From Nymphaea colorata (Eukaryota; Streptophyta; Magnoliopsida; Nymphaeales; Nymphaeaceae), in contig NC_045142.1 of assembly GCF_008831285.2 (NCBI RefSeq), positions 27,258,376 through 27,322,375 on the forward strand: DNA of 64,000 bases, read 5' to 3'. Shown here piece after piece: positions 21,628 to 32,347 of this stretch. Made by a program: the position numbers and the translations under genes. A model generated the notes under the pieces. That model was not told the DNA's origin. It saw only the letters and a list, made by a program, of their open reading frames with translations, and did no database searches. How positions within the stretch are numbered: the stretch's first letter is position 1; the number at the start of each line of letters is the position of its first letter.

Positions 21628-22356
21628 GTGTCACCCTGGGGAGCACCGGTCCTGTTTGTGAAGAAGAAAGATGGGTCAATGCAATTATGTATTAACTATC
21701 GAATGTTGAATCAGGTTACAATCAAGAACAAATACCCATTGCCTAGAATCGTAGACTTATTCGATCAATTAAAAGAAGCAAAAGTGTTTTCTAAGATAGA
21801 CTTGAGGTCGGGATACCATCAATTGCGCATTAAGGAAGAAGATATTCCCAAAACAGCATTTTGCACACGTTATGGGCATTATGAGTTTCGAGTGATGCCT
21901 TTTCGACTCACAAATGCCCCAGCAGCTTTTATGGATCTCATGAATCGGATATTTCACAAGCACTTAGACCGATTCGTTATAGTGTTCATTGACGATGTGC
22001 TAGTGTACTCAGAGTGTGAAGCAATGCATGCGGCACATCTCGAGATAGTGATGAAGATATTGAGACAAAATCAACTGTATGCCAAATATTCCAAGTGTGA
22101 GTTTTGGCTAGACAAAGTGAATTTCTTGGGACATGTAATCTCTAAGGAGGGAGTGGCAGTTGATCCGGCCAAAGTGGAAGTTGTACAACAATGGAATGCA
22201 CCAACTAATGTGTCCGAAATCAGAAGTTTTCTTGGCTTGGCAGGTTACTACAGGAAGTTTATCAAGGATTTTTCGAAAATTGCAACCCCAATGACTAAAT
22301 TGCTACGGAAAGGAGTCAAATTTATGTGGACAGAGGATTGTCAGAAGAGTTTTTAG
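21628..22356 (+). pseudogene. Gypsy reverse transcriptase
   Basis: Contains [56 protein letters not shown], the catalytic [14 protein letters not shown], and FLGHVIS, then the thumb [13 protein letters not shown]. This is a canonical Gypsy RT with an intact FIDD box. The preceding stop (21586) and the one ending this frame (22354) leave it without an uninterrupted polyprotein. Confidence 0.93.
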
Positions 22357-22371
22357 ATATTAAAAGACAGT

Positions 22372-23121
22372 TTGACTAGTGCCCCAATTCTAACACTACC
22401 AAATGGGAGGAAAGGATTTCTGGTATATACCGATGCTTCAGGAACAGGTTATGGAGCAGTGCTTATGCAAAAGGACAATGTTATAGCTTATGCCTCTAGG
22501 CAACTAAAACAGCACGAGAAGAACTATCTAACACATGATTTGGAATTAGGAGTTGTGGTATTTGCACTAAAGATATGGAGACATTATCTCTATAGTGTGG
22601 AATTTGAAGTATTTTCTGACCACAAATCCTTTAAATATTTGTTCTCACAGAAGGAACTAAATCTAAGACAGAGAAGATGGCTGGAATATCTCATAGATTA
22701 CGACTTTGAAATAAAGTATCATCCAGGAAAGGCCAATGTGGTGGCTGATGCACTCAGCAAAAAGACGACTGCTAAAGCTAGCAGACTATTAATGCAGACA
22801 TGGAATTTAGTTGAAGACTTTGAAAAATGGGATCTATTGCGAGATGATAATGGAAAGGTGAAGTGTGCTAGAATAATTCGAGATAGTTTCCTTGATAAAA
22901 TTATTGAGAAACAAAAACAGAGCCCTAAATATGTGAAGTTGAAACTTGAGTGTCACAAGAAGGAAAAAACTCCTTATTCTGAGGATGACGATGGATCTGT
23001 GTGGTTCAACGGTAGATTGTGGGTTCTGAATAATCTAGAGGTAAAAAAAAATTGCTTGAAGAGGCACACAAAACAAGATACACCATACATCCAGGAAGCA
23101 CAAAGATGTATCAAAATTTAA
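22372..23121 (+). pseudogene. Gypsy RNase H and connection to integrase
   Basis: RNase H residues are visible in [44 protein letters not shown] and FSDHKSFKY. The tail [17 protein letters not shown] and [12 protein letters not shown] follows. The frame is lost near 23045 in a run of nine A residues, and the integrase zinc domain continues in the next frame. Confidence 0.92.
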
Positions 23122-23582
23122 GGATAAACTTCTGGTGGCCAGGAATGAAGAAAGAGATTGCTGAGTTTGTCTCACGATGCTTAGTGTGCCAACAGGTTAA
23201 AGTGGAACATCAGAAACTGGGTGGTTTGATACAACAGATAGAAATTCCTCAATGGAAATTGGAAGACATCACAATGGACTTTGTAGTGAGGTTACCACGT
23301 ACTCGACGACAATACGATGCTATTTGGGTAGTGGTAGACCGCCTAACTAAATCTGCACATTTTCTTTCGATCAAGATTTCACAATCACTAGAAAGTCTGG
23401 CAGATTTGTATGTTGATGAAATTGTGAGACTTCATGGAATCCCTAAATCAATAATCTCTGACAGAGATCCAATATTTACATCCAAGTTTTTGAGAAGGTT
23501 ACAGAAAGCGTTGGGAACAAAATTGAAACTGAGTACAACATTTCATCCGCATACAAATGGACAGTCTGAGCGAACCATCTAG
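23052..23582 (+). pseudogene. Gypsy integrase (zinc-binding and catalytic core)
   Basis: HHCC zinc domain: H in EAHKTRY, H in IHPGSTK, then CLVCQQ. The catalytic core includes ITMDFVVRLP, VVVDRLTKSAHF, SDRDPIFTS and HPHTNGQSERTI, giving the D, D and E positions. The chain stops at TAG (23580) where the family reads Gln before TLEDML, again consistent with CAG to TAG. Confidence 0.92.
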
Positions 23583-23594
23583 ACTCTTGAAGAT

Positions 23595-24314
23595 ATGTTA
23601 AGATCTTGTGTTTTGCAATGGAAGGGTGAATGGGATAAACATGTGAAATTGACTGAATTTGCCTACAACAATAGCTATCACTCTAGCATTGGAATTGCAC
23701 CATTTGAAGCTCTTTATGGCCGACTTTGTAGATCACCATTATGTTGGACTGAGATAGGAGACAACAAGATTGAGGATCCTTTGGTGATCAAACACTACAC
23801 TGATCAGGTCAATATGATTAGAAAGAAACTTTTGGCTGCTCAGAGTCGACAAAAGAGTTATGCAGACCAACGACGAAGAGAGTTGGCTTTTGAAGCAGGA
23901 GATCATGTATTTGTCAAGATATCACCCACCAAAAGTGTTTTTCGATTCAGAAAGAAGGGAAAATTGAGCCCAAGATACATTGGTCCGTTCGAGATTCTGG
24001 AAAAAGTTGGAGATGTTGCATATCGAATTGCACTTCTACTACAATATAGTCATGTTCATCCAGTATTTCACGTGTCGATGTTAAGGAAGTATATACCTGA
24101 TCCTTCGCATGTGATAGACTACGAAGAAGTTGATTTGCAAGAGGACATGACAACAGAGGAAAAACCGCTTCGGATCATAGACCGAAAGGAGCATGTGTTG
24201 CGGAAGAAGACCATCCCACTAGTTCAAGTGGAATGGCAGCATCATGGCATCAAAGAATGTACGTGGGAGCCAGAAGAAGACATGAGAAAGAGTTATCCCC
24301 AATTGTTTCAATAA
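23595..24314 (+). pseudogene. Gypsy integrase C-terminus with chromodomain-like tail
   Basis: FAYNNSYHSSIGIAPFEALYG and DHVFVKISP give the integrase C-terminal (GPY/F) part, including LSPRYIGPFEILEKVG. The tail has VHPVFHVSMLRKY and then a chromodomain-type segment (VQVEWQHHGIKECTWEPE, YPQLF). This tail is the mark of chromovirus Gypsy elements (Tekay-like), where it can bias insertion toward particular chromatin. Confidence 0.9.
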
Positions 24315-24350
24315 GGTATGCTCAAATTTCGAGGACAAATTTTTTTTTTT

Positions 24351-24362
24351 AGGGGGGAAGGA
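24351..24362 (+). other. Gypsy polypurine tract
   Basis: AGGGGGGAAGGA ends directly before TGTAAGACCC, the 3' LTR start. Confidence 0.88.
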
Positions 24363-24980
24363 TGTAAGACCCACGATTTCTTTTTTTTTTCCCTTATCTT
24401 TTAGCAACTGTCACGTTCACCATATTGGGAGGTTATAACTGCAAAAGGGAAATGGAGTGGGGGAGAAAAGAAACTGAAAACAACACTCGGGAGGTTTTGT
24501 AGAGGGTTTATTTAACCCAATGTTTTAGAAAATGATTATTTCTTTACTGCATTCATAGAGGAGAAGGCTCAACGACAGACTTTGAGAGAAAGAAGAAGAA
24601 GGTGAGGAAGAGATCCTCATTTGTGCTGGTGGCTACTGGAAAAGAACGAGAAGCAAAAAGAGGTTGCTGCTGGAAATCAATCTTGATTAAAAGGTATGGG
24701 GACATTCAACTGTGAACGTACCATGTAGCCTTGTATTTTTTGGTTGATTATGATGGATAGAGATACTTATATTCATGCTGTAATAGAATCCATGTGAGGT
24801 GTAAAAGGTATTCATGTTGTTATTTGGTGTTCTTTATTCGAGTTATCTTTGAATCTCTAGAACGAAGCATGCTAAAGTTAGGTTTGGAGATCCTCCGTAT
24901 TGTGTTGTGTATTCCAATCTGTGAGAAACAGAGATTCCAGCCGGCCCTAAAACTGAGCATGCACATTTATGTTAAGGGCT

Positions 24981-25000
24981 TTGTTAGACGGTTCTAACAA
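24981..25000. repeat. Perfect palindrome
   Basis: TTGTTAGACGGTTCTAACAA has 8-bp perfect arms around a 4-bp centre. It may mark one end of a nested insertion in the LTR. Confidence 0.6.
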
Positions 25001-25199
25001 ATCACAGAAAGTAATCATATACCAGAACCCTCGCAAAGGGTCTAGCCACAGAATTTGTGATACAAAGCTGATTGAGGGAAGACTCTGTTGTCATCTCGAA
25101 CTTAAGATTATACCAAACCAAAGAGAATGGCAGTTCATAATGTCGTCAATAGAAGGCAACACCAGTTTTGCTTGACTTAGGGTAAACCCAAAATCAGCA

Positions 25200-26250
25200 A
25201 GCAAATAGGGATGAGGGAAGGAAATACACTAGATTTTACCAAAGAATAGAGGCAATCGCCCGCCCGATTGGAAACCAGTCATTTTTCTCACATGGGAGGC
25301 AGAGAGGCGACTTGGGAAAGACTGGACTACAGCGTCGTCTTTTTGCAGTTCCCTCTTTGCTTGTGGCCCATCCCCGTCGCAGCAAAGGTGGTGCTGAAAG
25401 AACGAGAACAGCGGAGGAGACGGCAGATGAAAGCCTGCGTCGGTCGGTTGGCGCAGCAACGGAAGGCATGAGCGAAGGATCTTGTGGGAGGAAGGTAGAG
25501 CTCTCTCTCCCACTCGGGTTGGGTTTCTTCTTTGAAGTTCAGTGGAAGTGCCACCGTCAGTCGGACGGTGGGCAGTGGCGTGGTAAACCCAAACGCAGAA
25601 ACAGAGGCCTCTTTCCCTCTCTGGTTTCGTTCTCTTGAAGACAGGAGGAGGCGGCGGCGGAAGCTGTCAGACGGCCGGTGGGCGCAGCAGCGTGGAAACC
25701 CAATGCCGGATCCCTCCCTGGTTCTGGATGAGGAAGACGGTGGAAGCTCCACCGTCGGTCACCTTTGAAGAAGAAGAGACTCCACCGCCGGACGAACACG
25801 AAGACGAGGAAGAGGCGCTCGTGAGGAGAGAGAAAACGAAGCGGTGAAATGAAAGAAGAACGAGGAACGACGGGTTTTATAGCAAAGTTGGAAAATTTCA
25901 AAGCGGGTCCACCTCTTAAGCAAAATTTACGAAAAGACTGTTATAATTTTTAATCATTCATGCCGCAACGTTTTTGCTAAAAACATCTTCAAAAAGGGGT
26001 CCGCAAAAGTTATTTTCTATAAGAACCAAAGAACTCTTTCGAAATTGTGAATCAGTACCCTTTGAATTCTTAAAATTTCCAAAAGAGGGTTTTTATAAAT
26101 TTGTTTGCAATTTCGATGGAAAAACTGTAATTTTATGCATTATTGCTCTGTGGTACCTTTTGTATTATTTAAATTTCAGGAAAAGGGTGTTGAACCCCCT
26201 TGTTTTGAAATAGTGATTTTTGTGTTTAGTCTGGATGTGATATGCTCTAT
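25200..26250 (-). repeat. GC-rich promoter-like module shared with 38.6-39.6 kb
   Basis: On the minus strand an AT-rich upstream part (26.1-25.9 kb, with TTAGCAAAAACGTTGCGGC) leads to CTATAAAACCC and then a pyrimidine-rich leader with TTCTCTCTCC. The copy at 38.6-39.6 kb has the same order with TTAGCAAAAATGTTGCGGC and CTATAAAAACCC. Similarity is clear over about 170 bp (25962-26125 and 39369-39545), weaker beyond. It has the shape of a U3-R region of some unrecognised LTR element in minus orientation. Confidence 0.5.
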
Positions 26251-27242
26251 ATCGTTGCATGTCTTATCGATCTTGTTCTGGTGCCATTAAATTAAGACTT
26301 AAAATGGCTGAATTATTCTGTTTGGGAAACCGAGCCTGAGAGCAGTTTCTGTGAGAGGTACTAGACGATGTCTAGCATTGGCAAAACCTCACTTTTGAAA
26401 TTCGAAGGCGAAACGTGGACTTTGTGCGATGGTTTATGCGAGTGCGAGCTTTATGTTTTGCCCAGTGTTTGGTTTCTTCCTGGGAGGTAGTGGTGCGCCT
26501 GAGCTCACTGTTGACGCACACTCCTCTGTCTGTACTGGAGGGCCCACAGGATATTGGGCAGCACAAGGGCCCGAGATTCTGTTATGTTTCTGTATGGGAG
26601 CAAGACGTCTCCTGGTCTCTCCATCCGAGTTCCTAGAGAGACCATGCTGCTGCAGCGGCGATCTGGGATATCTCAGGAGGCTTCACTACAGGTACCCTCG
26701 ATCCGTTGGATCACCTGGTGAAGAGATGTTCTATTCTGCCCGTGAGTGCCCATGGGGTTTTCTGTTGCTCGGCACGATGACCATGACATTGTCAGAGAAC
26801 GACAGTTGGAAGCCTACGAAATTTTGGAGGTTATGCACACCTCGTTTTGTTTCTGTTAATGAGTCGTAACTGTAATATGTGCTAAGATTTGAAGATATTT
26901 GTTTTACAAAAGTAAAATATTATTTTGTTGGGCCATGTTCCATTCATGGCTGGATTTTCTCCATACTCAGAGGAATTCTGACTATTCTTTTTATCTCTAT
27001 AGGTAGGCCTTGATAGATTTTGGTTTTGGAGTGACGACCTCAGTTTTGTGATGGACGGGCATTGACATTCTGGACACTGCGTCGGTTTTAGGGACTTGTG
27101 TTTATTTTAGTTGTTTGGGTCCAAATGTTTTATCTTAATACAGTGCATTTGTTTATGTTTTGGTCATGACTCAATGTTGCTTCCACTATTATAGAAATGA
27201 AAAGAATATTTTTGGTGTCAAAAATTGGGTCGTGACATTTTC

Positions 27243-27513
27243 TCTCGTAAAGATCATGCAACTTTAGCCATAATGACTTTGCGCTCGTCTCTGTGGATAC
27301 GAAATGAAAAATACTGTCATCTAACCATTGTCTAATGGTGCCAATGGTTTTTCTGTCTAATAACTTCCATTTTTCATTTGTCATATTCGCTGGCTTCTGA
27401 TTCTCAATGGGTGCATACAAGCCTTTACAATACAGCAAATCCTCTATTTTTGCTTTCCACATAGTCCAATTGTTTCTATTTAGAGAGACCATCATAGTGG
27501 GGGTCGACTCCAT
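27243..27513 (-). pseudogene. Copia-2 gag N-terminus
   Basis: Starts at the Met at 27513 (MESTPTMMVSLNRNNW), then NWTMWKAKIEDLLYCKGLY, a typical Copia gag start, and continues to LKLHDLYERK where the Gypsy insertion interrupts it. The part of this frame beyond 27242 is Gypsy LTR sequence and not gag. The initiator Met is 31 bp downstream of the primer binding site. Confidence 0.85.
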
Positions 27514-27543
27514 CCTTCAATAAGAATGCACACACCAAACCTA

Positions 27544-27557
27544 GCACTTTGATACCA
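27544..27557 (-). promoter_or_regulatory. Copia-2 primer binding site
   Basis: On the minus strand TGGTATCAAAGTGC directly follows the 5' LTR. It is an initiator tRNA-Met complement with one difference (AAAG for AGAG). Confidence 0.8.
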
Positions 27558-28372
27558 CTTTATTATAAATGTTTCCCCCAAAAAGAATGCTTAAGAAGAC
27601 AATAACCAACTCAAAAACAACTGCGGTCACAAATGCTTTCAAACTTCAAACATGCATATATCCAATAATATGCAGCTAATGGCAGCCTTTAACATTAATA
27701 AAACAATCCAAACAAGCTGATTTCATAAAACGGATTGCACAAGATGCTGAAAATTAGAATCACTCGGCTGCGAGTACAAAATCGAGTTTCCAACAATAAT
27801 ATTGCAGCAATATACGTCAAGATATATGCTAGACAATGCATAAAATAAGAGACACCAATTTACATAGAAAAACCTCCAATAATGAGGTAAAAAAAAACAT
27901 GGGCAAGGGAGACTTTATATATATTTCAAAGAGTCAATACAAAGACATCAATATGTGTTGTTCTTCTTGTAGAGAATAACATAAACAATTCTCAAGAATG
28001 AATGCATAAGAAAACAACAAGAAAAGAAATCACCATATGTTCTTATTTTCTTTTCCTTATTTTTTTTAATTTCTCTCTCTACACTTGCATCCACATGGCT
28101 GCACAAACCTACAGTCGTGCTCTTCTTCCTCTTTCCTTCTTGCATACCTCATCTCCTTCTCTTATTTTCCTTCCTCTTCCCTTTCTCTTTGCTTGGTGTG
28201 AGCCACGATGGAAGAGCCCTCTTTTCTTTTTCCCCAATAAAAAACCACGAGAGAGATAGAGAGAGAGAGTTGTGAGAGAGATGGGGCATAATCGGGTGCC
28301 CTCCTCCTTTTTTCCGCCCGTTCACTTAAGTGACAGGTCGGGTCCTCACTTGAGGCTGGACCCGACCCAACA
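27558..28372 (-). repeat. Copia-2 5' LTR
   Basis: About 815 bp. On the minus strand it starts TGTTGGGTCGGGTCC and ends at the primer binding site. It contains an odd palindromic CTTTATATATATTTCAAAG core and GA-rich blocks. The open frames in it are shadows. Confidence 0.85.
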
Positions 28373-28375
28373 CTT

Positions 28376-29145
28376 TGCAACATAGGTCAAGAACTCCACG
28401 AGAAACCAAAGCCTCAAGCTTGATATTTCCGAACCTACCTGCAGTGTTCAAGTCCTGTAACAATTTTGAGAAGCTTGTTTCTTGTCCAGATAGAAAGTCA
28501 GCCTCAACAAAAATAGACTCGTTGGAGGCAAGTGGTTGCATTGTAGCAAGTAATTTGGCTTTCCTTATTAGCTCATCCTTCTGGTCAAATTGCTTCAGCT
28601 GCCAACCCCTGTTCCCCGATGTCCAAAGTCAAGAAATAACAACGTGCAAGATGATCAACCTAGAAGATTTCCCGAAACATCCCCCTGTTTTGAGCATTTC
28701 AGCTTCCGACAAAAGGTTGCCCATCATTTTCGTAGTTTTAGCAGCTTTCAAAAAGTTACCACATTGCTTTTCAATGGCCAATAACTCACAAAAACAATGC
28801 CTATCCCTAAGAAAGGAGTGGGTCAAGTCCATCGATGGAAAAGCACATACAAATTTCATTATGGACTTGTGATCATTAAGTTCATGAAGATAAAGGGCAC
28901 AACTCTCCAAATATTCACTTATGGCTTTGTCCAGTTCTCCAGAGTTTCTAGCATCATGTTCAAAAACTGAAACCTCTTTCCATTGTTTGACGAAATCAAG
29001 ACCTTTATTGAAAACTTTCCTTTCTTACTAGAATCCAAGCATTTGGCAAAGAACTTCCCTTTCACATATACTTCAGCAGCCTTGGACCAACATGTTGTTG
29101 CCAGGGCTCCATTCCATGGGGGTTTGCCGGGTTGCAACACCTACC
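28376..29145 (-). pseudogene. TRANK1-like (TPR/ankyrin, UvrD-like helicase) gene fragment
   Basis: Three minus frames in order form one protein region: a piece with KAAEVYVKGKFFAKCLDSS, then LHELNDHKSIMKFV, MDLTHSFLRDR and NFLKAAKTTKMMG, then NESIFVEADFLS. These match the helical TPR-rich part of the large plant TRANK1-like P-loop NTPases. Whole family members exceed 2000 residues, so this is a small piece. Stops separate the segments near 28630 and 28915. Its downstream end abuts the Copia-2 5' LTR, so Copia-2 probably landed in it or a rearrangement joined them. Confidence 0.65.
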
Positions 29146-29149
29146 CACT

Positions 29150-29430
29150 TGTATTGACATTGCAGCAAACAGTCACCTCTAATTTAGATGATATCAAGGT
29201 CGTCCATGAGCTTTTCTTTAGCATATGCTGTTTCTTTGATGCTATTGACTAGATGATGGTATCATCCTTGAACGAGGAAATGATCGTGCATCTATAACTG
29301 ATGCAGTAGAAGGAGTTCGGTTTGTAGACCATCACCAAAGTTTTTACTAAAATCAAGCAGTATTCTATGAAGGCACATATAAGGACAAATGTAAATACTT
29401 TTAGCTATAAAATGTTGTAGTTGTTACTTG
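29150..29430. other. Junction DNA between TRANK1-like fragment and Copia-3
   Basis: No clear gene or LTR. A primer-site-like TGGTATCATCC at about 29255 could be a decayed Copia-3 start, but no 5' LTR copy is visible upstream. Confidence 0.3.
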
Positions 29431-29490
29431 TTAATATTGTGGTCACAAAGGTCACAATGCTCATCAGTGTTATGATATTCCAAAGCCTTT

Positions 29491-29889
29491 ATGGCCATGG
29501 CACTCAATACGAAAACAACAAGTAACAGTGCTTCCTCATCAACTTCCTCTTCTAACGTGATGGATAATAATCAAGAATGGTATCTCGATGTGGGTGCGAC
29601 CCATCACATGACAAACTATGATCAGTCTATGGAAGGTAAATTTTCCTATCATGGTTGCAATTCAGTTATTGTTGGCAACGGAGAAAAATTATCCATTAGA
29701 AGCATCGGTAACATGTCCATACCATCCAAGCATGAAAATTTTAGATTAAAGAATGTTCTCAATGTCCCTATGATTCATAAGAATCTACAATTTGCTGCTA
29801 AGTTCACTAGAGATAATGATTATAAAATGAAATTTATGCCTCATGATTTTTCTGTCAAGAATATGCAGACGGGGGGCATAATGCACTAG
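29491..29889 (+). pseudogene. Copia-3 protease region
   Basis: A Ser-rich start, then NNQEWYLDVGATHHMTN, which is the Copia protease motif with DVG in place of D-S/T-G. NVLNVPMIHKNL follows, as in the conserved protease tail. It stops at TAG (29887); integrase zinc-domain remnants follow until 30200. The altered active-site triad argues against activity. Confidence 0.82.
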
Positions 29890-30049
29890 GGACGGCTTAA
29901 GGATGGACTTTATGCATGAACCAACACTAGCACTGCTGGAAGAAAGCTACCTATTGGAAATAAATTGCAAACATGCAATGCTTGCATTTTTTGTTTCAAT
30001 AATGTTGCTCAAGTTCTTAGAGATACTTTTAAACTTTTGCATGAACGTT

Positions 30050-31158
30050 TGAGACATGTAAATGACTCTTTGTTGAAACGCATGAACTCATCTAAGTAGA
30101 TTGCTTCTGATTCAATGCCTAAAGAATATTTTTGTTCTGTTTGTGCTTTAGCTAAGATGCATCAATTGCCCTTTTATTCAACTGAATTAAAAACGTCTTC
30201 TCCTTTGGAATTATTACATGCGGATGTATGGGGACCATCACCATGTATCTCTAGAGAAGGATACAAATATTAGTTTATAATAGTTGATGATTTTTCAAGG
30301 TTCACCTAAATTTTTATGCTTACAAAGAAGTCCAAAATATTCTCTTGCTTCCAGAACTTTCACAAGATCATAGAAAAACAATTTGAGCACAAGATTAAAG
30401 TTTTTCATAGTGATTGCAGGGGTGAGCTTATGAGTATAGAATTCTCTATGTATCTTGCTTCTCATGGCATTCAAAGACGTCTCTCATGTCCTTATACACC
30501 ACAACAAAATGGTGCAACAGAATGAAAACATCGCCACATTATTGAAATGAGACTTACTATGTTTATTAATGCTTGTATGTCAGCTTACTTTTGGACTGAT
30601 GCTTTCAGAATGGCGGTCTATATTATCAACAGGTTATCAATTAGTACTCAAGAATCCACTCCATTCGAGAAACTTCTTGGTACCAAGCCTCAACTGGAGA
30701 ACCTTAAAGTCTTTGGATGCACTGCTTATCCATTAGTAAGTCCTCAAAATAAATCAAAACTTGCTCCAAAGTCTCATGCGTGTGCCTTTCTTGGATTTCC
30801 AAAATGCTTTAAAGGCTACATATGTTACAATCCCTTGAACAAGCGTGTTATTATTTCTAGACATGTCATATTTGATGAAAACACCTTCCTTGGAACACAA
30901 CCACCCACTACTGCTCAAGAGATCATCAACTGGTTAGCTAAAAATGCCTCTCAAACCACTACTGATTCTCATCTCATCCACTTGCCCAACCCTAGGACTA
31001 TGCCTAACCTAAGTGAGTCTTCAAATGTCTCTCCAAACCATCACATTTCTCAACAAACCAACACGGTTTTCCCTGCACCTATCACCCAAAAAGAATCCAA
31101 TAAAACTCTCTTACCCCCTAAAACCCTAAGTCATGTCAGAAAACCACCCCATGATTAA
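30050..31158 (+). pseudogene. Copia-3 integrase
   Basis: LLHADVWGPSPC near 30215, FHSDCRGELMS (first to second Asp region), CPYTPQQNGATE near 30490 and then a TGA in place of the expected Arg or Lys codon. The C-terminal part (30547-31158) has YIINRLS, FGCTAYPL and CAFLGFP, then a Pro/Ser-rich linker. Stops at about 30100, 30270, 30310 and 30523 break it. Confidence 0.85.
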
Positions 31159-31229
31159 TCGTTCTCAAGATGGAACCCGCGGGCCTAGAATATTCACCTA
31201 TCTTAGTTAGACAAACCTATTGACACTGA

Positions 31230-32347
31230 AACTGAACCTCTTGACCTACAAGAAGCCCTACAAGATGATTGATGGCAAGCAACTATGACTACTGAGATTG
31301 AAGCTCTTCACACAAATAAAACTTGGGATTTGGTTCCGATATGCCTCATTATAATGTAGTGGGTTGTCGATGGATCTACAAAGTCAAGCGACATGTCGAT
31401 GGGTCTGTAGCTCGGTTTAAAGCATGTCTTGTAGCCAAAGGATATAGTCAATGTGAAGGATTGATTATGTTGATATTTTCAGCCCCGTGGTAAAGCATAC
31501 TATTATTAGCTTTGTTCTCTCTATTGCCACTAGTCGAAGATGGAAAAATAATCAACTGGATGTTAACAATGTTTTTCTTCATGGCACTCTCAATGACGAA
31601 GTTTATATGAGTCAGCCTCTAGGATTTGAAGACAAGAGTAGCCCACGACATGTGTGTAGGTCGAAGAAATCTCTATATGGCCTCAAACAAGCTCCTCGGG
31701 CTTGGTTTGAAAGCTTGAGCACATATCTTATATCCAAGGGATTTAAAGGATCCAAATCAGACTCATTCTTGCTCATATTTTCGTCTAAGTCCTACACTGC
31801 TTATATTCTCATCTATGTAGATGATATTATTGTGACAGGAAGCTTTTCACAGGAATTGAAAAAGTTCATCTATGACATCGGCAATAAGTTCTTCATCAAA
31901 GATCTTGGGGGAATTCATAACTTTCTTGGGCTAGAAACCAATCGCGAGGCTAATGGGCTTCTTTTATCTCAACACAAATATATCACAGATCTCCTCAAAA
32001 GATGTCAAATGGAAGAAGCCAAGGTAGTAGTCACACCGCCAACACCTAATGTACATCTATCCAAGTTTGAAGGGGATACACTCAAAGATGGAACTCTGTA
32101 CATAAGCATTGTAGCATTTGCTGTCAACAAAGCTTGTCAATTTCTTCATGAACCTACCTATATACATTGGACTCATGTAAAGCAAATACTTCACTACCTT
32201 CAAGGAACACAACATGTTTGTCAACACATAAAAAGAGTGACTGATTGGAAACTTGAAGCATGCTCTGATGCAGATTGGGCTGGGTGTCCTGATGATAGGA
32301 GATCAACAAGTGGATTCATCACCATACTTGGAGGAAACATTATATAA
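31230..32347 (+). pseudogene. Copia-3 reverse transcriptase and RNase H start
   Basis: RT entry (YKVKRHVDGS-type, KACLVAKGYSQ) is in shifted frames until 31486. From 31487 the frame holds NQLDVNNVFLHGTLNDEVYM, SLYGLKQAPRAW and the catalytic YVDDIIVTG, then DLGGIHNFLGLE. RNase H begins with [18 protein letters not shown] and ends at TAA (32345). The second RNase H block (W-S-x-K-K-Q) is deleted. Confidence 0.88.

Larger units (their letters stand above)
19459..27237 (+). mobile_element. Gypsy element (chromovirus/Tekay-like) with mismatched LTRs, nested in Copia-2
   Basis: A 7779-bp insertion with a perfect 5-bp target duplication. Its inside carries gag, protease, RT, RNase H, integrase and a chromodomain-like C-terminus in Gypsy order. 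The 5' end is a 190-bp LTR of the TRIM family at 9941-10394 (starts TATAATACCTCAGAAG). The 3' end is a 2875-bp LTR that starts TGTAAGACCCACG and ends GGGTCGTGACA. Normal reverse transcription gives two identical LTRs, so this is a hybrid. Coding damage is light: four in-frame stops (20611, 21586, 22354, 23580) and one frameshift in an A-run near 23045. Confidence 0.9.
24363..27237 (+). repeat. Gypsy 3' LTR (2.9 kb), probably with an insertion inside
   Basis: Starts TGTAAGACCCACG right after the purine tract and ends GGGTCGTGACA right before the TTTTC duplication. A forward TATA-like TTTATTTAA lies near 24508. The middle (about 25200-26250) is GC-rich and has a promoter-like layout on the opposite strand (CTATAAAACCC at about 25873). 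It shares sequence with 38.6-39.6 kb, so it may be a separate nested element. A perfect 20-bp inverted repeat sits at 24981-25000. Reading frames in this LTR look non-genic. Confidence 0.75.
15995..28372 (-). mobile_element. Copia-2: Ty1/Copia retrotransposon split by a nested Gypsy element
   Basis: Related LTRs lie at about 15995-16700 (3', left end truncated) and 27558-28372 (5'), both in minus orientation. A primer binding site (TGGTATCAAAG) sits at 27544-27557 and a purine tract (AGGGGGAG) just right of 16700. Removing 19459-27237 plus one 5-bp repeat rejoins its gag reading frame. RT is largely deleted, since integrase remnants (17.6-18.5 kb) are followed almost directly by RNase H (16.9-17.3 kb). 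LTRs have diverged visibly, so this is much older than Copia-1 or Copia-5. No target duplication can be scored because the left LTR end is missing. Confidence 0.88.

Noticed and set aside
25229-25901. Several GC-rich frames on both strands
   Set aside because: All frames are open because of GC-rich composition. None resembles a protein family, and they lie in a promoter-like repeat module within an LTR.
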